A DNA stretch of 64,000 nucleotides, taken from Verrucomicrobiaceae bacterium. GTDB lineage: Bacteria > Verrucomicrobiota > Verrucomicrobiia > Chthoniobacterales > JAATET01. Position numbers and translations under genes: made by a program. The DNA lies in contig JAIYAZ010000105.1 in NCBI GenBank assembly GCA_027488755.1, positions 19,900 through 83,899 of the forward strand, read 5' to 3'. Each line of letters opens with the position of its first letter. Position 1 is the stretch's first letter. Shown piece after piece: positions 23,858 to 33,426 of this stretch. The notes beneath the pieces were generated by a model. The model was not told where the DNA came from and did not search any database. It was given only the letters and a program-made list of their open reading frames with translations.

Positions 23858-25614
23858 TGGCGGCATCCGTGACGATCGGCCCCCGGGCCCCGGCCGCCCC
23901 CCCGCCCGGGCCCTCCGCTCCGGCCGCGGGCGGACTCACCACGCGGCGGGCGGTCCTCATTTTGCTGGGGCTTGCCGCGCTGCTGCTGATCCTGCCGGCC
24001 GGCGTCGGCGCGCTCTACAATGAAACCGACGGCCAGTATGCCGGCGCCGCCCGCCGGATGGTGCAGGGCGGCAGCTGGCTGATCCCGGAGAACAACGGCG
24101 TGCCGCGCCTCGTGAAGCCGCCGCTGCTGTATTGGATGATGGCGGGTTCGTTCCGCGTCTTCGGCGTGAATGAATTTGCCGCCCGGCTGCCCGGCGCGCT
24201 CGGGCTCACGGCGGCGGCGCTGCTCGTGTTTGCGCTGGCGGCGCGCTTTGGCGGGCCGCGGCGGGGCCTGCTGGCGGGGGTGGTTTTTTTGACCAGCCTC
24301 GGCGTGGCGACGCTGGGCCGGATCGTGATGCCGGAGCCGGTGTTCGTGGCTTTTATCGTGGGCGCGATTTACGCCGGGCTGCTGGCGATGGAGGCGCCCG
24401 ACCGCCGGGCGGCGAGGGGCTGGGCGATCTTGTTCTGGGTGGCGTGCGGGCTGGCTTGCCTCACGAAAGGCCCCCATGGCCTGGCCTACCCGCTGGCCAT
24501 CCTGCTGCTGAGCGGAGCCGGCGTGCCCGCGTGGCGGCCGGGGCTGGTGCGCCTCGCGAGCGTGGGGGGCGTGCTGGCGTTTCTGGCGATCAATCTTCCG
24601 TGGTATTTCTACGTGGAGTCGCGCTTTCCCGGCTGGTTAAGCAACCTCGTGCAGGCCGAGCACGGCGGGCATTTGCTGGGCAACGGCGCGCCGGCCACCC
24701 GCCACGGTGACGTGCCGCGCGGGCAATTCCTCGCGCTGCATCTGGCCTGGTTGTTCCCGTGGTCCATCGTGGGGCTGCTCGCCCTGCGCCGCGGTCTGCA
24801 CGTGGGCCGGCCGCTGGCCGTGCTGCTCGGGGTTTGGATCGCCGTGGTCGTGCTCCCGCTGCTGCTGCTGGGCGAACGGCAGGACTACTACGCGATGGCC
24901 GCGTGGCCCGCGGTCGCGGTGCTCGTGGCGGTCGTGCTCGACGGGGCCCGGCTGCGTGCGCCGGTGGCCGTGCTGGGGACGCTTTGCGCCGTGGGCGCGC
25001 TCGCCTGCGCCGGCTTTCTCGGGGCTCCGCCCGAGGCAACGGGTTCGGCCGCGCTGGCCGCCCGCGACACGGCGTGGACGACCGTGACCGGCTTCGGCCC
25101 CGAGGTCTGGCTCGGCGTGGCGCGCCTCGGGCTGGGGGTGTTCCTGGCCGGGCTGGCGGTGGCGGTGGTCGGCTGGATCCGTCCGCGCCGGGCGGTGGCG
25201 GCGTGCGCGGCGGTGGCGGCGGTTTTTTCCCTCGGCGCGATTCTGGGCTACGCGCTCGTGGCACCCTATTTCTCTCTCGCGCCCGCGGCGGCGGCGCTCA
25301 AACGGCTGCCGCCCGGCGCTCCGATCGGCTTTGAGGGCGGGATCGATACAGCCAGCAGCCTGCTGGTTTACGCCGACCAGCCGGTGCTGCTCATCGGCGG
25401 GAATCCGGCGGAGGATTTCGTGACGCGCACGACGGGCATCGGGCGGGAGCGCCTGATCACGCCGGAGAAATTCGCCGTCCTCTGGCGCTCCGGCGTGCCG
25501 ATGGGTTTTGTCGTTGAGCGCTCGGAGCGGGAACGCTGGGAGGCGCTGCTCGGCGCGCTGCCCGAGCCGGACGTCGTCTGCGGCACCCAGCTCGTCTACG
25601 TGCGCGCGCCATGA
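23857..25614 (+). CDS. ArnT/PMT-like membrane glycosyltransferase (GT-C)
   Basis: About 585 residues from the GTG at 23857 (or 23869). An N-terminal Pro/Ala stretch is followed by at least ten hydrophobic helices. The first large periplasmic loop holds ETDGQYAGAARRMV, the acidic motif of GT-C enzymes (lipid-linked sugar donor), and LVKPPLLYWMMA. The C-terminal soluble part ends in CGTQLVYVRAP. Such enzymes add sugars to lipid A, proteins or glycolipids in the periplasm. The acceptor is not determined. The thioesterase upstream overlaps by 1 base. Confidence 0.75.
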   Translation: MAASVTIGPRAPAAPPPGPSAPAAGGLTTRRAVLILLGLAALLLILPAGVGALYNETDGQYAGAARRMVQGGSWLIPENNGVPRLVKPPLLYWMMAGSFRVFGVNEFAARLPGALGLTAAALLVFALAARFGGPRRGLLAGVVFLTSLGVATLGRIVMPEPVFVAFIVGAIYAGLLAMEAPDRRAARGWAILFWVACGLACLTKGPHGLAYPLAILLLSGAGVPAWRPGLVRLASVGGVLAFLAINLPWYFYVESRFPGWLSNLVQAEHGGHLLGNGAPATRHGDVPRGQFLALHLAWLFPWSIVGLLALRRGLHVGRPLAVLLGVWIAVVVLPLLLLGERQDYYAMAAWPAVAVLVAVVLDGARLRAPVAVLGTLCAVGALACAGFLGAPPEATGSAALAARDTAWTTVTGFGPEVWLGVARLGLGVFLAGLAVAVVGWIRPRRAVAACAAVAAVFSLGAILGYALVAPYFSLAPAAAALKRLPPGAPIGFEGGIDTASSLLVYADQPVLLIGGNPAEDFVTRTTGIGRERLITPEKFAVLWRSGVPMGFVVERSERERWEALLGALPEPDVVCGTQLVYVRAP

Positions 25615-25666
25615 CAGGACTTTTCTTTGCCGCCCCGCGGGGGCTCATGCTTAACTACCCGGCTCC

Positions 25667-26587
25667 ATGGAAAATGTGATCATCGTCGGCACCGGCTGCG
25701 CGGGCCTTACCGCCGCCATTTACACCGGGCGCGCCAATCTTTCCCCCCTCGTGCTCGAAGGCCGCCAGCCCGGCGGTCAGCTCACCACCACGACTGCGGT
25801 CGAAAATTTCCCCGGCTTCCCCGACGGGGTCGACGGCCCCGATCTCATCATGCGCATGCACGCGCAGGCCGAAAAATTCGGCGCCCGGTTCCGCTACGGC
25901 ACGGTCGAGGAGTTCGAGCACGTCGACGGAGTGAACCGCCTGAAGGTCGACGGCGACTGGATCGAAGCCAAGGCGGTGATCGTGGCAAGCGGCGCCTCGC
26001 CGCGTTATCTCGACCTCGACCGCGAAAAAGAGCTCATCGGCCACGGACTCACCTCCTGCGCGACCTGCGACGGGGCATTCTACCGCAATGTGCCCGTCTG
26101 TGTCGTGGGCGGCGGCGACTCCGCGGCGGAGGAGGCCACCTTCCTCACCCGCTTTGCCAGCAAGGTGTATCTCATCCACCGCCGCGGCGAACTGCGCGCC
26201 TCGAAAATCATGGCCGACCGCGCGCTGGCCAACCCGAAAATCGAGCCGGTCTGGAACTCCGTCATTACGAAATACCTCACCGACGACGAAGGCGAAGTCC
26301 GCGGCGTGGCCTTGAAAAACCTCGAAACCGGCGCCGAGTCCGAGCTCGCCCTTAAATGCGTCTTCGTCGCCATCGGACACGAGCCGAACACCCAGCCCTT
26401 CCGCGGCAAAATCGACACCGACGAGGGCGGCTACCTCGTCCAGACCAGCGGCACCCACACGAACGTCCCCGGCGTCTTCGCCGCCGGCGACGTCGCCGAC
26501 CACGTTTACCGCCAGGCCATCACCGCCGCCGGGCAGGGCTGCGCCGCCGCGATCGACGCCGAGCGCTGGCTCGCCGCCCGCGAGTGA
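25667..26587 (+). CDS. trxB: Thioredoxin-disulfide reductase
   Basis: 306 residues. FAD-NADPH reductase that keeps thioredoxin reduced. FAD motif [11 protein letters not shown] (7-17), [16 protein letters not shown] (37-52), redox-active CATCDGAFY with Cys131 and Cys134, NADPH motif [12 protein letters not shown] and the C-terminal VFAAGDVAD. Start ATG at 25667, about 50 bases after the glycosyltransferase stop. A repeat that could act as a terminator follows. Confidence 0.95.
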   Translation: MENVIIVGTGCAGLTAAIYTGRANLSPLVLEGRQPGGQLTTTTAVENFPGFPDGVDGPDLIMRMHAQAEKFGARFRYGTVEEFEHVDGVNRLKVDGDWIEAKAVIVASGASPRYLDLDREKELIGHGLTSCATCDGAFYRNVPVCVVGGGDSAAEEATFLTRFASKVYLIHRRGELRASKIMADRALANPKIEPVWNSVITKYLTDDEGEVRGVALKNLETGAESELALKCVFVAIGHEPNTQPFRGKIDTDEGGYLVQTSGTHTNVPGVFAAGDVADHVYRQAITAAGQGCAAAIDAERWLAARE

Positions 26588-26595
26588 GCATTTGT

Positions 26596-26649
26596 TCCCG
26601 CGAAGGCGCAAAAAATTCCCTTCCTTCGCGTCTTCGCACCTTCGCGGGA
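26596..26649 (+). repeat. Inverted repeat with possible terminator
   Basis: Arms of 14 bases (26596-26609 and 26636-26649) pair at 13 of 14 positions around a 26-base loop; the loop carries further CTTCGCG copies. A GTTTTT run follows directly, so it could end the trxB transcript. It lies exactly between the trxB stop and the TTG start at 26659. Confidence 0.6.
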
Positions 26650-26658
26650 GTTTTTCCT

Positions 26659-27831
26659 TTGAAATTCTGCGACCTCACCCAGTTCTACTCGCCCGTGAGT
26701 GGCGGCGTGCGCCGCTACCTCGAGCAAAAGGTCGCCTACCTCCGCGCTCGCTGCCCCGGCGACGAACACATCCTCATCGTCCCCGGCGAGCGCACCGAAT
26801 GCCTCGGCGACGACCGCGCCCGCGTCTACACCATCGCGTCGCCCCTCGTCTCGCGCACCTCCCGCTACCGCGCGCTGCTGAAGCTCCACCTCGTCGAGGA
26901 AGTCCTCGAACGCGAAAAACCCCACCTCATCGAGTCCGGCGATCCCTACCAGGTCGCCTGGAAGGCCATCGCCTCCGGCCGCGCCCTCGGCATCCCCACC
27001 GTCGGCTTCTACCACTCACACTTCCCCGAGGCCACCATCCGCTCCGTCTCGAAATTCTTCGGCCGCACCGCCACCGACATCGCCCAGGAGGCCGCCCGCC
27101 GCTACATCCGCGCCCTCTACAATAAATTCGAGCGCACCCTCGTCCCCAGCCCCGCCCTCGCCGGCCTGCTCACCGACTGGGGCGTCGAAAACATCGCCCA
27201 CACCGACCTCGGCGTGGACGTCGATCTTTTCACCCCCGCGGACCGCGACGACCCCGCCCTCCGCCCCGCGCTCGGCCTGCCGACCGACCGCACGCTTCTC
27301 CTCTACGTCGGCCGCCTCGCCCCCGAGAAAAACGTCAAAACCCTCTTCGCCGCCTTCGAACTCCTCCACGCCCGCGAGCCCGACCGCTTCCACCTCCTCG
27401 TCGTCGGCGATGGCACCCGCCGCAGCGAGCTCGAGCAGGCCCGCGCCGCCACCGGCCAGGTCACCTGGCTCCCCCGCTGCGGCGGCGGTCCCGAACTCGC
27501 CGCCTGCTACCGCGCCGCCGATCTCTTCGTCCACCCCGGCATCCTCGAAACCTTCGGCCTCGTCACCCTCGAAGCCCAGGCCAGCGGCCTGCCCGTGGTC
27601 GGCATTCGCGGCAGCTACATGGACCGCATCGTCTTCACCACCCAGGCGCATTGGGCCCCCGAAAACACCCCGGAAGCCCTCGCCGAAGCCATCGACGCCG
27701 CCACCCGCACCGACCTCCGCGCCGCCGGCCTCGCCGCCAGCCAGACCGTCCGCGAACGCTTCGCCTGGCCGCTCATCTTCGACCGCCTCTTTGCGATTTA
27801 CCGCACCGTGATCGCCGAATACAAACCGTAG
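26659..27831 (+). CDS. Glycosyltransferase family 4 protein
   Basis: 390 residues from a TTG directly after the repeat; there is no ATG or GTG in frame nearby. GT-B fold: N-terminal TQFYSPVSGGVRRYLEQ for donor or acceptor handling, YHSHFPE, then LLYVGRLAPEKNVKTLF at the Rossmann start of the second domain and HPGILETFGLVTLEAQASGLPV, the EX7E-type signature. It transfers a sugar from a nucleotide sugar in the cytoplasm. The acceptor is unknown. It is followed 38 bases later by a GNAT gene. Confidence 0.85.
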   Translation: MKFCDLTQFYSPVSGGVRRYLEQKVAYLRARCPGDEHILIVPGERTECLGDDRARVYTIASPLVSRTSRYRALLKLHLVEEVLEREKPHLIESGDPYQVAWKAIASGRALGIPTVGFYHSHFPEATIRSVSKFFGRTATDIAQEAARRYIRALYNKFERTLVPSPALAGLLTDWGVENIAHTDLGVDVDLFTPADRDDPALRPALGLPTDRTLLLYVGRLAPEKNVKTLFAAFELLHAREPDRFHLLVVGDGTRRSELEQARAATGQVTWLPRCGGGPELAACYRAADLFVHPGILETFGLVTLEAQASGLPVVGIRGSYMDRIVFTTQAHWAPENTPEALAEAIDAATRTDLRAAGLAASQTVRERFAWPLIFDRLFAIYRTVIAEYKP

Positions 27832-27869
27832 AACGGCGCCCGCCCGCGCCCGAGGCCTCCGCATCTATT

Positions 27870-28565
27870 ATGTCCGCCCCCTCCGGAATCTCCGTTCGTC
27901 CCCTCGCCCCCACCGACCGCGAGGCCGTGCGCCGGCTCTGCTGCGAAACCGGTTACCTCGGACAGCCCATCGACCCCGTTTTCGAGGACCGCGAACTCTT
28001 CGCCGACTACCTCACCTCCTACTACACCGACTGGGAGCCGGAATCCTCCTTCGTCCTCACGCACGAAGGCGTGGTCAAAGGCTACCTCCTCGGGTCCCGC
28101 CGCCCGCTCCGGCAGCAATTCTACGACTTCTTCCTCAACTTCAGCCTCTTCGCCCGCGCCGCCCGCCGCTACTGGGGCTACTCCCGCGCCACCCGCGACT
28201 TCATCGGCTGGATCCTCCGCAACTCCTGGCGCGAAGTCCCCGCCGCCCCCCGCCGCACCGCTCACTTCCACATCAATCTCCTGCCCGAGGTCCAAAGCGT
28301 CGCCGGCACCCGCGAACTCGTCGGCAGCTACCTCGATTACCTCCGTGCCAACGGCGAAAAAGCCGTCTTCGGCCAGATGGTCACCTTCGAAAGCCGCCGC
28401 GGCTCCCGCCTCTTCGAACGCTACGGCTTTCAAGTCGTCGAAAAGCGCGAAATCACCAAATACCGCAAGGTCCATCCCGAGCCCGTTTATCTCACGACCA
28501 TCGTGAAACAACTCGACCCAAACGAGCCCGACTACATCTCCAAGCCCGGCGCGATGAGTCGCTGA
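27870..28565 (+). CDS. GNAT-family N-acyltransferase
   Basis: 231 residues from the ATG at 27870. The fold is visible from IRPL-type opening (SVRPLAPTDREAVRRLC), a long aromatic-rich middle (QQFYDFFLNFSLFARAARRYWGY), HINLLPE at the acyl-binding core and RGSRLFERYGFQVVEKRE at the end. It lacks the usual Q/RxxGxG/A motif, so substrate binding may differ. It sits downstream of the GT4 gene and could modify the same sugar product, but that is inference. Confidence 0.65.
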   Translation: MSAPSGISVRPLAPTDREAVRRLCCETGYLGQPIDPVFEDRELFADYLTSYYTDWEPESSFVLTHEGVVKGYLLGSRRPLRQQFYDFFLNFSLFARAARRYWGYSRATRDFIGWILRNSWREVPAAPRRTAHFHINLLPEVQSVAGTRELVGSYLDYLRANGEKAVFGQMVTFESRRGSRLFERYGFQVVEKREITKYRKVHPEPVYLTTIVKQLDPNEPDYISKPGAMSR

Positions 28566-28605
28566 CCGGTAAAGATTTCGCCGGATTTTCGCTTCCAGGC
28601 TTCCT

Positions 28606-28635
28606 AAGAATCGTTCTCGCCTTGGAATGATTCTT
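28606..28635 (+). promoter_or_regulatory. Putative Fur-family operator
   Basis: Two 12-base elements of form AAGAATCRTTCY face each other (28606-28618 and, inverted, 28623-28635). Each also has a short internal dyad (AGAA...TTCT; GAAT-G-ATTC), a spacing typical of Fur/PerR operators. The site is 32 bases before the GTG of the Fur-family gene and thus of the suf operon. Autoregulation is inferred. Confidence 0.5.
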
Positions 28636-28667
28636 GATCTTATTCCGAGCCGTGGCATCGTCTCCGT

Positions 28668-29123
28668 GTGAAGTCTGACCGACTCGACCATTACGAAGGA
28701 ACGATTCGCGGCGGCGTTTTGCGCGATACGCCGCAGCGCCGGCACGTTTACGATCTGCTGGTCGGCAAGCGCGACCACCCCACGGCCACGGAGGTCTTCA
28801 TGCGGGCGAAAAAATCCATGCCCAGCATCTCGCTGGCGACCGTTTACAACAGCCTCGAGGCCCTCGTCGCCTGCGGCCTCGTGAAGCAGGTCCACGTGGA
28901 CCGCGAGCCCACCCGCTTCTGCCCGAACCTCAAGGAACACGGCCACTTTGTCTGTGAACAGTGCGACCAGGTGTTCGATATCGATCTTGCTGCCGACCGC
29001 GGTTCCCAATGGAACCTGCCGCCCGGCTTCACTGTGAGTCACCACGAAGTTTCCCTGCGCGGCACCTGCGCCGCCTGCGCCGAAAAATCCAAAATCCAAA
29101 ATCCAAAATCCAAAATCGCGTGA
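28668..29123 (+). CDS. Fur-family transcriptional regulator
   Basis: 151 residues from a GTG at 28668. Winged-helix part: [13 protein letters not shown] and [20 protein letters not shown]. Metal-binding part: [10 protein letters not shown] and CAAC, a CxxC...CxxC structural zinc site. It is likely a peroxide- or iron-sensing Fur/PerR protein and is fused into one operon with sufCBD (GTGA overlap with sufC). The last residues ([12 protein letters not shown]) are encoded by an AT-rich repeat, so the true functional tail may be shorter in relatives. Confidence 0.85.
   Translation: MKSDRLDHYEGTIRGGVLRDTPQRRHVYDLLVGKRDHPTATEVFMRAKKSMPSISLATVYNSLEALVACGLVKQVHVDREPTRFCPNLKEHGHFVCEQCDQVFDIDLAADRGSQWNLPPGFTVSHHEVSLRGTCAACAEKSKIQNPKSKIA
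29083..29119 (+). repeat. AAAATCC tandem repeat at the fur/sufC junction
   Basis: Five consecutive copies of AAAATCC encode the C-terminus of the Fur-family protein and end just before the sufC GTG at 29120. The unit is the same as at 10412-10445. Confidence 0.85.
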
Positions 29124-29878
29124 GCCTCTCGATTCAAAACCTCACCGCCTCCATCGGCGACCAGCCCATCCTCAAGGGCCTCAACCTCGAAATCCCCAAG
29201 GGCGAAGTCCATGCCATCATGGGCAAAAACGGCTCCGGCAAAAGCACCCTCGCGAAGGTCATGGCCGGCCACCCCGACTACACCGTCACCGGCGGCGACG
29301 TCCTCCTCGACGGCGAGAGCCTTTTCACCCTCGAAGAGCCCGACCAGCGCGCCCGCGCCGGCCTTTTCCTCGCCTTCCAGTATCCGATGGAAATCCCCGG
29401 CGTCACCATCGCGAACTTCATCCGCGCCGCCGTCCAGGCCCGCCTCCCCGAGGGCGAGGAACTCGAGGCCACCGACTACTACGCGAACCTTTACGCGAAG
29501 ATGGACGCCCTCAAAATCGCCCGCACCTTCACCTCCCGCTCCGTCAACGAAGGCTTCTCCGGTGGCGAAAAGAAACGCTGCGAAATCCTCCAGATGGCCA
29601 TGCTCGAGCCGAAATACTGCGTCCTCGACGAGACCGACTCCGGCCTCGACATCGACGCCCTCAAGATCGTCTCCGAGGGCGTGAACGCCATGCGCTCCCC
29701 CGACCGCGGCTTCCTCGTCATCACCCACTACCAGCGCCTCCTCGACTACATCGTCCCCGACAAGGTCCACGTCATGGTCGACGGCCGCATCGTGATGACC
29801 GGCGACAAGGATCTCGCCCTCGAACTCGAAGCCAAGGGCTACGACTGGGTCACCGAAGACCAACTCGCCACCGCCTAA
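29120..29878 (+). CDS. sufC: Fe-S cluster assembly ATPase SufC
   Basis: 252 residues from a GTG overlapping the upstream stop. ABC-type ATPase: Walker [10 protein letters not shown], signature [14 protein letters not shown], Walker [14 protein letters not shown] and the H-loop [10 protein letters not shown]. SufC with SufB and SufD forms the scaffold that builds Fe-S clusters. Its ATPase cycle drives the B-D rearrangement. Confidence 0.95.
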   Translation: MSLSIQNLTASIGDQPILKGLNLEIPKGEVHAIMGKNGSGKSTLAKVMAGHPDYTVTGGDVLLDGESLFTLEEPDQRARAGLFLAFQYPMEIPGVTIANFIRAAVQARLPEGEELEATDYYANLYAKMDALKIARTFTSRSVNEGFSGGEKKRCEILQMAMLEPKYCVLDETDSGLDIDALKIVSEGVNAMRSPDRGFLVITHYQRLLDYIVPDKVHVMVDGRIVMTGDKDLALELEAKGYDWVTEDQLATA

Positions 29879-29929
29879 ACCCTCACCCTTGGGGCCTTTG
29901 CGCCCCTTGTGTGAAAAAGAAATAACGCC

Positions 29930-31354
29930 ATGTCCGCTCCCGTCGAAGAAACCGAAAAGCCCAACATCGACATCGACCGCAGCGTCGGTGACTTCCGCTA
30001 CGACGTCGACTACGCCTACGACGCCGGCGTCGGCCTCACCGAGGCCACCATCGACTACATCTGCGACGTCAAGCAGGACCCCGAATGGGTCCGCGAGTTC
30101 CGCAAGGACGGCTACCGGAAATTCCTCGAGAAGCCCATGCCCACGCATTGGGCGAGCCACGACCTCGACAACATCGTCTTCGAAAACATCCGCTACTACC
30201 TCTCGCAGGGCGTAACCCCCAGCCGCACCTGGGACGATGTGCCCGAGGAAATGAAGCAGACCTTCGAGCGCCTCGGCATCCCGGAGCAGGAGCGCAAATT
30301 CCTCGCCGGCGTCGAGGCCCAGTTCGACTCCGAGGCCGCCTACTCGAACATCAAGGCCGCCGTCGGCGAGCAGGGCGTCATCTTCGTCGGCTCCACCGAA
30401 GGCCTCCACAAGCACCCGGAAATCTTCCGCAAGTGGTTCGGGAAGGTCATCCCCAGCAGCGACAACAAATTCTCCGCGCTCAACAGCGCCGTCTTCTCCG
30501 GCGGCTCCTTCATCTACGTCCCGCCCGGTGTGAAGGTGAAGCACCCGCTCCAGGCCTACTTCCGCATCAACGCCCAGAACTTCGGCCAGTTCGAGCGCAC
30601 CCTCATCATCGCCGACGAAGGCAGCGAGGTCATGTATATGGAGGGCTGCACCGCCCCGAAGTTCGAGACCGCCACGCTTCACAGCGCCGTCGTCGAGCTC
30701 GTCGCCCTCAAGGGCGCGAAGATCCAATACGTCACCGTCCAAAACTGGTCGCCCAACGTCTTCAACCTCGTCACCAAACGCGGCCTCGCCCACGAGGACG
30801 CCGAAATCAAATGGATCGACTGCAACATCGGCAGCCGCCTCACCATGAAATACCCCGGCGTCATCATGAAGGGCCGCCGCGCCCGCGGCGAAGTCATCTC
30901 CATCGCCCTCGCCAGCGACGGCCAGCACCAGGACACCGGCGCGAAAATGATCCACGCCGCCGACGACACCACCAGCAACGTCGTCTCGAAATCCATCTCG
31001 ATCGGCACCGGCATTGCCACCTACCGCGGCCTCGTCGACATCCCGCCGCACCGCAAGGGCTGCAAAAACAACACCGAGTGCGACGCCCTGCTCATCAACA
31101 GTCACAGCCGCACCGACACCTACCCCGCCATCGTCACCCGCGGCAACCAGAACGCCTGCCAGCACGAGGCCAGCGTCAGCAAGGTCAACGCCGAGCAGAT
31201 CTTCTACATGCAGCAGCGCGGCCTCAGCGAAGGCGAGGCCATGAGCCTCGCCGTCAACGGCTTCGTCAACGACCTCGTCCGTGAGTTCCCCATGGAATAC
31301 TCCGTCGAACTCAAACGCCTCATCGACCTCGAAATGGAAGGCAGCGTCGGCTGA
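29930..31354 (+). CDS. sufB: Fe-S cluster assembly protein SufB
   Basis: 474 residues, standard for SufB. The N-terminal region [20 protein letters not shown] and the beta-helix core ([40 protein letters not shown]) are typical. The Cys and Glu residues that take sulfur and nucleate the cluster lie in the core, and the C-terminal [13 protein letters not shown] fits. The 51-base gap after sufC contains a GGGGC...GCCCC hairpin-like stretch. Confidence 0.95.
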   Translation: MSAPVEETEKPNIDIDRSVGDFRYDVDYAYDAGVGLTEATIDYICDVKQDPEWVREFRKDGYRKFLEKPMPTHWASHDLDNIVFENIRYYLSQGVTPSRTWDDVPEEMKQTFERLGIPEQERKFLAGVEAQFDSEAAYSNIKAAVGEQGVIFVGSTEGLHKHPEIFRKWFGKVIPSSDNKFSALNSAVFSGGSFIYVPPGVKVKHPLQAYFRINAQNFGQFERTLIIADEGSEVMYMEGCTAPKFETATLHSAVVELVALKGAKIQYVTVQNWSPNVFNLVTKRGLAHEDAEIKWIDCNIGSRLTMKYPGVIMKGRRARGEVISIALASDGQHQDTGAKMIHAADDTTSNVVSKSISIGTGIATYRGLVDIPPHRKGCKNNTECDALLINSHSRTDTYPAIVTRGNQNACQHEASVSKVNAEQIFYMQQRGLSEGEAMSLAVNGFVNDLVREFPMEYSVELKRLIDLEMEGSVG

Positions 31355-31364
31355 TCCCGCCCCC

Positions 31365-32666
31365 ATGACCTCTGCACCCGAACACTCCGTGATCCCCGAA
31401 CCCGCCGCGCCGGCCGCGAATCCCTTCCCCGCCTGGTTCCAGGCCGAACAGGCCGCCGCCCTCGCCGACTACGAGGCCACCCCCGCACCCACCCGCCGCG
31501 ACGAATCCTGGCGCTTCGCCAGCCTCAAGGCCCTCGACCTCTCGGCCTTCGTGCCCGCCCCGCCCGTCGCGAGCGAAGGCCGCCTCATCACCGCCTCCAC
31601 CGGCCTCGGCGGCGACGCGGCCGCCCGGCTCGTCTTCGGCAACGACACCCTCCTCCACCGCGACGCCCCCGCCCTCCCGCCCGGCGTCCTCGTCAAACCC
31701 CTCGCCGAAGCCGCCCGCGAAAACGAAGCCCTCGTCCGCGAGTTCTTCATGGCCCAGCCCGTCGAACTCGGCTCCCACAAATACGCCCAGCTCCACCGCG
31801 CCCGTCTCGGCGGCGCCGGCGTCCTCGTCCACGTCCCCAAAAACGTCGAGGTCGCCCTCCCCATCGAGCTCTTCCACTGGGTCGAAGGCGAAAACAGCTC
31901 CGTCTTCCCCCACACCCTCATCGTCCTCGGTGAGAACGCGAAGGTCACCGTCGTCGACCACTTCCGCTCCGCCGACGGCGCCCGCGCCTTCGCCTGCGGC
32001 ATCAACGACTTCCACCTCGCCCGCGGCGCCCAGCTCACCTACGTCGCCGTGCAGGATTGGAGCCGCGACACCCTCGCCTTCCACCTCAACTCCACCGTCG
32101 TCGGCCGCGACGCCCAGGCGACCGCCCTCCTCATGAACTTCGGCGGCGGCCACGTCCGCGGCGAATCCCTCAGCCGCCTCGTCGAACCCGGCGCCCGCAG
32201 CGTCATGCTCTCGCTCAACCCCCTCGACGGCACCCGCCACCTCGACCAGCGCACCCTCCAGGACCACGTCGCCACCGACACCTTCAGCGACCTGCTCTAT
32301 CGGAATTCCCTCGACGACCGCTCGCAGGTCATCTTCGCCGGCCTCATCCGCCCCGGCGTCGGCGCCGCCCGCACCGACGGTTACCAGAAGATGGAAAACC
32401 TCATGCTCAGCGAGGACGCCGTCGCCCACGCCATGCCCGGCCTCGAAATCCTCACCGACGACGTCCGCTGCACCCACGGCGCCACCAGCGGCGGCGTCAG
32501 CGCCGACGAGCTTTTTTACATGCAGGCCCGCGGCATCCCCGAAAACCAGGGCCGCCGCCTCATCGTCGCCGGCTTCTTCCGTTCCCTCCTCGACCGGATC
32601 GAAAACGACAGCCTCCGCGAAAAACTTGGCGCGCTGGTTGCTTCCCGGTTGGAGGTCATCCGCTGA
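31365..32666 (+). CDS. sufD: Fe-S cluster assembly protein SufD
   Basis: 433 residues, start ATG at 31365, 10 bases after sufB. Shorter homologue of SufB: FPAWFQAEQAAALADYEA at the N-terminus, RRDESWRFASL, then beta-helix strands and VRCTHGATSGGVSADELFYMQARG, ending AGFFRSLLDRIENDSLREKL. It completes the SufBC2D complex. No sufS follows; the operon ends here. Confidence 0.9.
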   Translation: MTSAPEHSVIPEPAAPAANPFPAWFQAEQAAALADYEATPAPTRRDESWRFASLKALDLSAFVPAPPVASEGRLITASTGLGGDAAARLVFGNDTLLHRDAPALPPGVLVKPLAEAARENEALVREFFMAQPVELGSHKYAQLHRARLGGAGVLVHVPKNVEVALPIELFHWVEGENSSVFPHTLIVLGENAKVTVVDHFRSADGARAFACGINDFHLARGAQLTYVAVQDWSRDTLAFHLNSTVVGRDAQATALLMNFGGGHVRGESLSRLVEPGARSVMLSLNPLDGTRHLDQRTLQDHVATDTFSDLLYRNSLDDRSQVIFAGLIRPGVGAARTDGYQKMENLMLSEDAVAHAMPGLEILTDDVRCTHGATSGGVSADELFYMQARGIPENQGRRLIVAGFFRSLLDRIENDSLREKLGALVASRLEVIR

Positions 32667-32716
32667 AATCCCGAAAAAACGTCACAAGATTGAAACAATT
32701 CCCCCGGAAATAGTAG

Positions 32717-32746
32717 TGGACAGCCCCACCGGGGCGATTCTACATT
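32717..32746 (+). promoter_or_regulatory. Putative sigma70-type promoter
   Basis: TGGACA (32717-32722, near TTGACA) and TACATT (32741-32746, near TATAAT) are 18 bases apart, 35 bases before the ATG at 32781. This fits a separate promoter for the exported protein. The remainder of the 114-base gap after sufD holds no gene. Confidence 0.4.
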
Positions 32747-32780
32747 TTGCCAAGTTCCAAACCCGCCCAGTTTTACCCAC

Positions 32781-33317
32781 ATGAATGCTAAACTTCTCTC
32801 CGTTCTCACGGCGGCCGTTGTCGCCCTCGCGGTCTCCGTCCCCGCGTCCATCGCCAAGCCCTACACGCCGGCCCAGTTCAACGCCGAGTTGAAGAAGAAA
32901 GTCGGCAAGAAGACGGGCGCCGCCGCCTACAACGCCGCCGCGACCTTCTACCGCACCGCCCTCACCGACAAGGCCAACAAGAAGAACGCCTCGACCTACG
33001 TCTCCTCGATGACCGCCGTCCTCAAGAAGCAGGTGACCGTTTCGCTCCAGGCCAAGGCCTCCCAGGCCCTCATCAGTGCCCTTCAGGTTGGTTACTTCAC
33101 CGGCACCGCGTTCAACCTGAACGACGCCAAGTTCAGCCAGGCCCTCGTCAGCATCTCGAAGTTCATCCCGTTCTCGTCCCGCACGACGATCACCTCGCAG
33201 TCGATCTACCAGACGATGAAGAACTACGCGCTCTCCAAGGGCAGCACCCAGCTCACCATCTTCGATTACTACAAGGCGAAACTCACCCCGTTTCTCCCGG
33301 TCCCGCCGATCTCCTAA
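32781..33317 (+). CDS. Exported hypothetical protein
   Basis: 178 residues. Signal peptide LLSVLTAAVVALAVSVPASIA, then a Lys- and Ala-rich helical mature domain (AQFNAELKKKVGKKTGAAAY, NKKNASTYVSSMTAVLKKQV). Its codon use is highly biased and it has its own promoter and a strong terminator, which suggests high expression. I recognise no family; the positive charge might suit binding to an acidic envelope surface, but that is inference only. Confidence 0.65.
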   Translation: MNAKLLSVLTAAVVALAVSVPASIAKPYTPAQFNAELKKKVGKKTGAAAYNAAATFYRTALTDKANKKNASTYVSSMTAVLKKQVTVSLQAKASQALISALQVGYFTGTAFNLNDAKFSQALVSISKFIPFSSRTTITSQSIYQTMKNYALSKGSTQLTIFDYYKAKLTPFLPVPPIS

Positions 33318-33341
33318 GGCGCGGGTAATTTGATTCAGATC

Positions 33342-33374
33342 GGCGACGGCTCCTTCGGGAGCCGTCGCCTTTTT
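33342..33374 (+). terminator. Intrinsic terminator with UUCG loop
   Basis: A perfect 12-bp stem (33342-33353 with 33358-33369) closes on a TTCG tetraloop and is followed by TTTTT (33370-33374). It ends the transcript of the exported protein at 32781 and may protect cbpA, transcribed toward it from the right. Confidence 0.9.
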
Positions 33375-33426
33375 CGCGTCCCGATGCTCGGCATTGAGCC
33401 CCGGCGACGAGCGGAATAAGCCCCGG

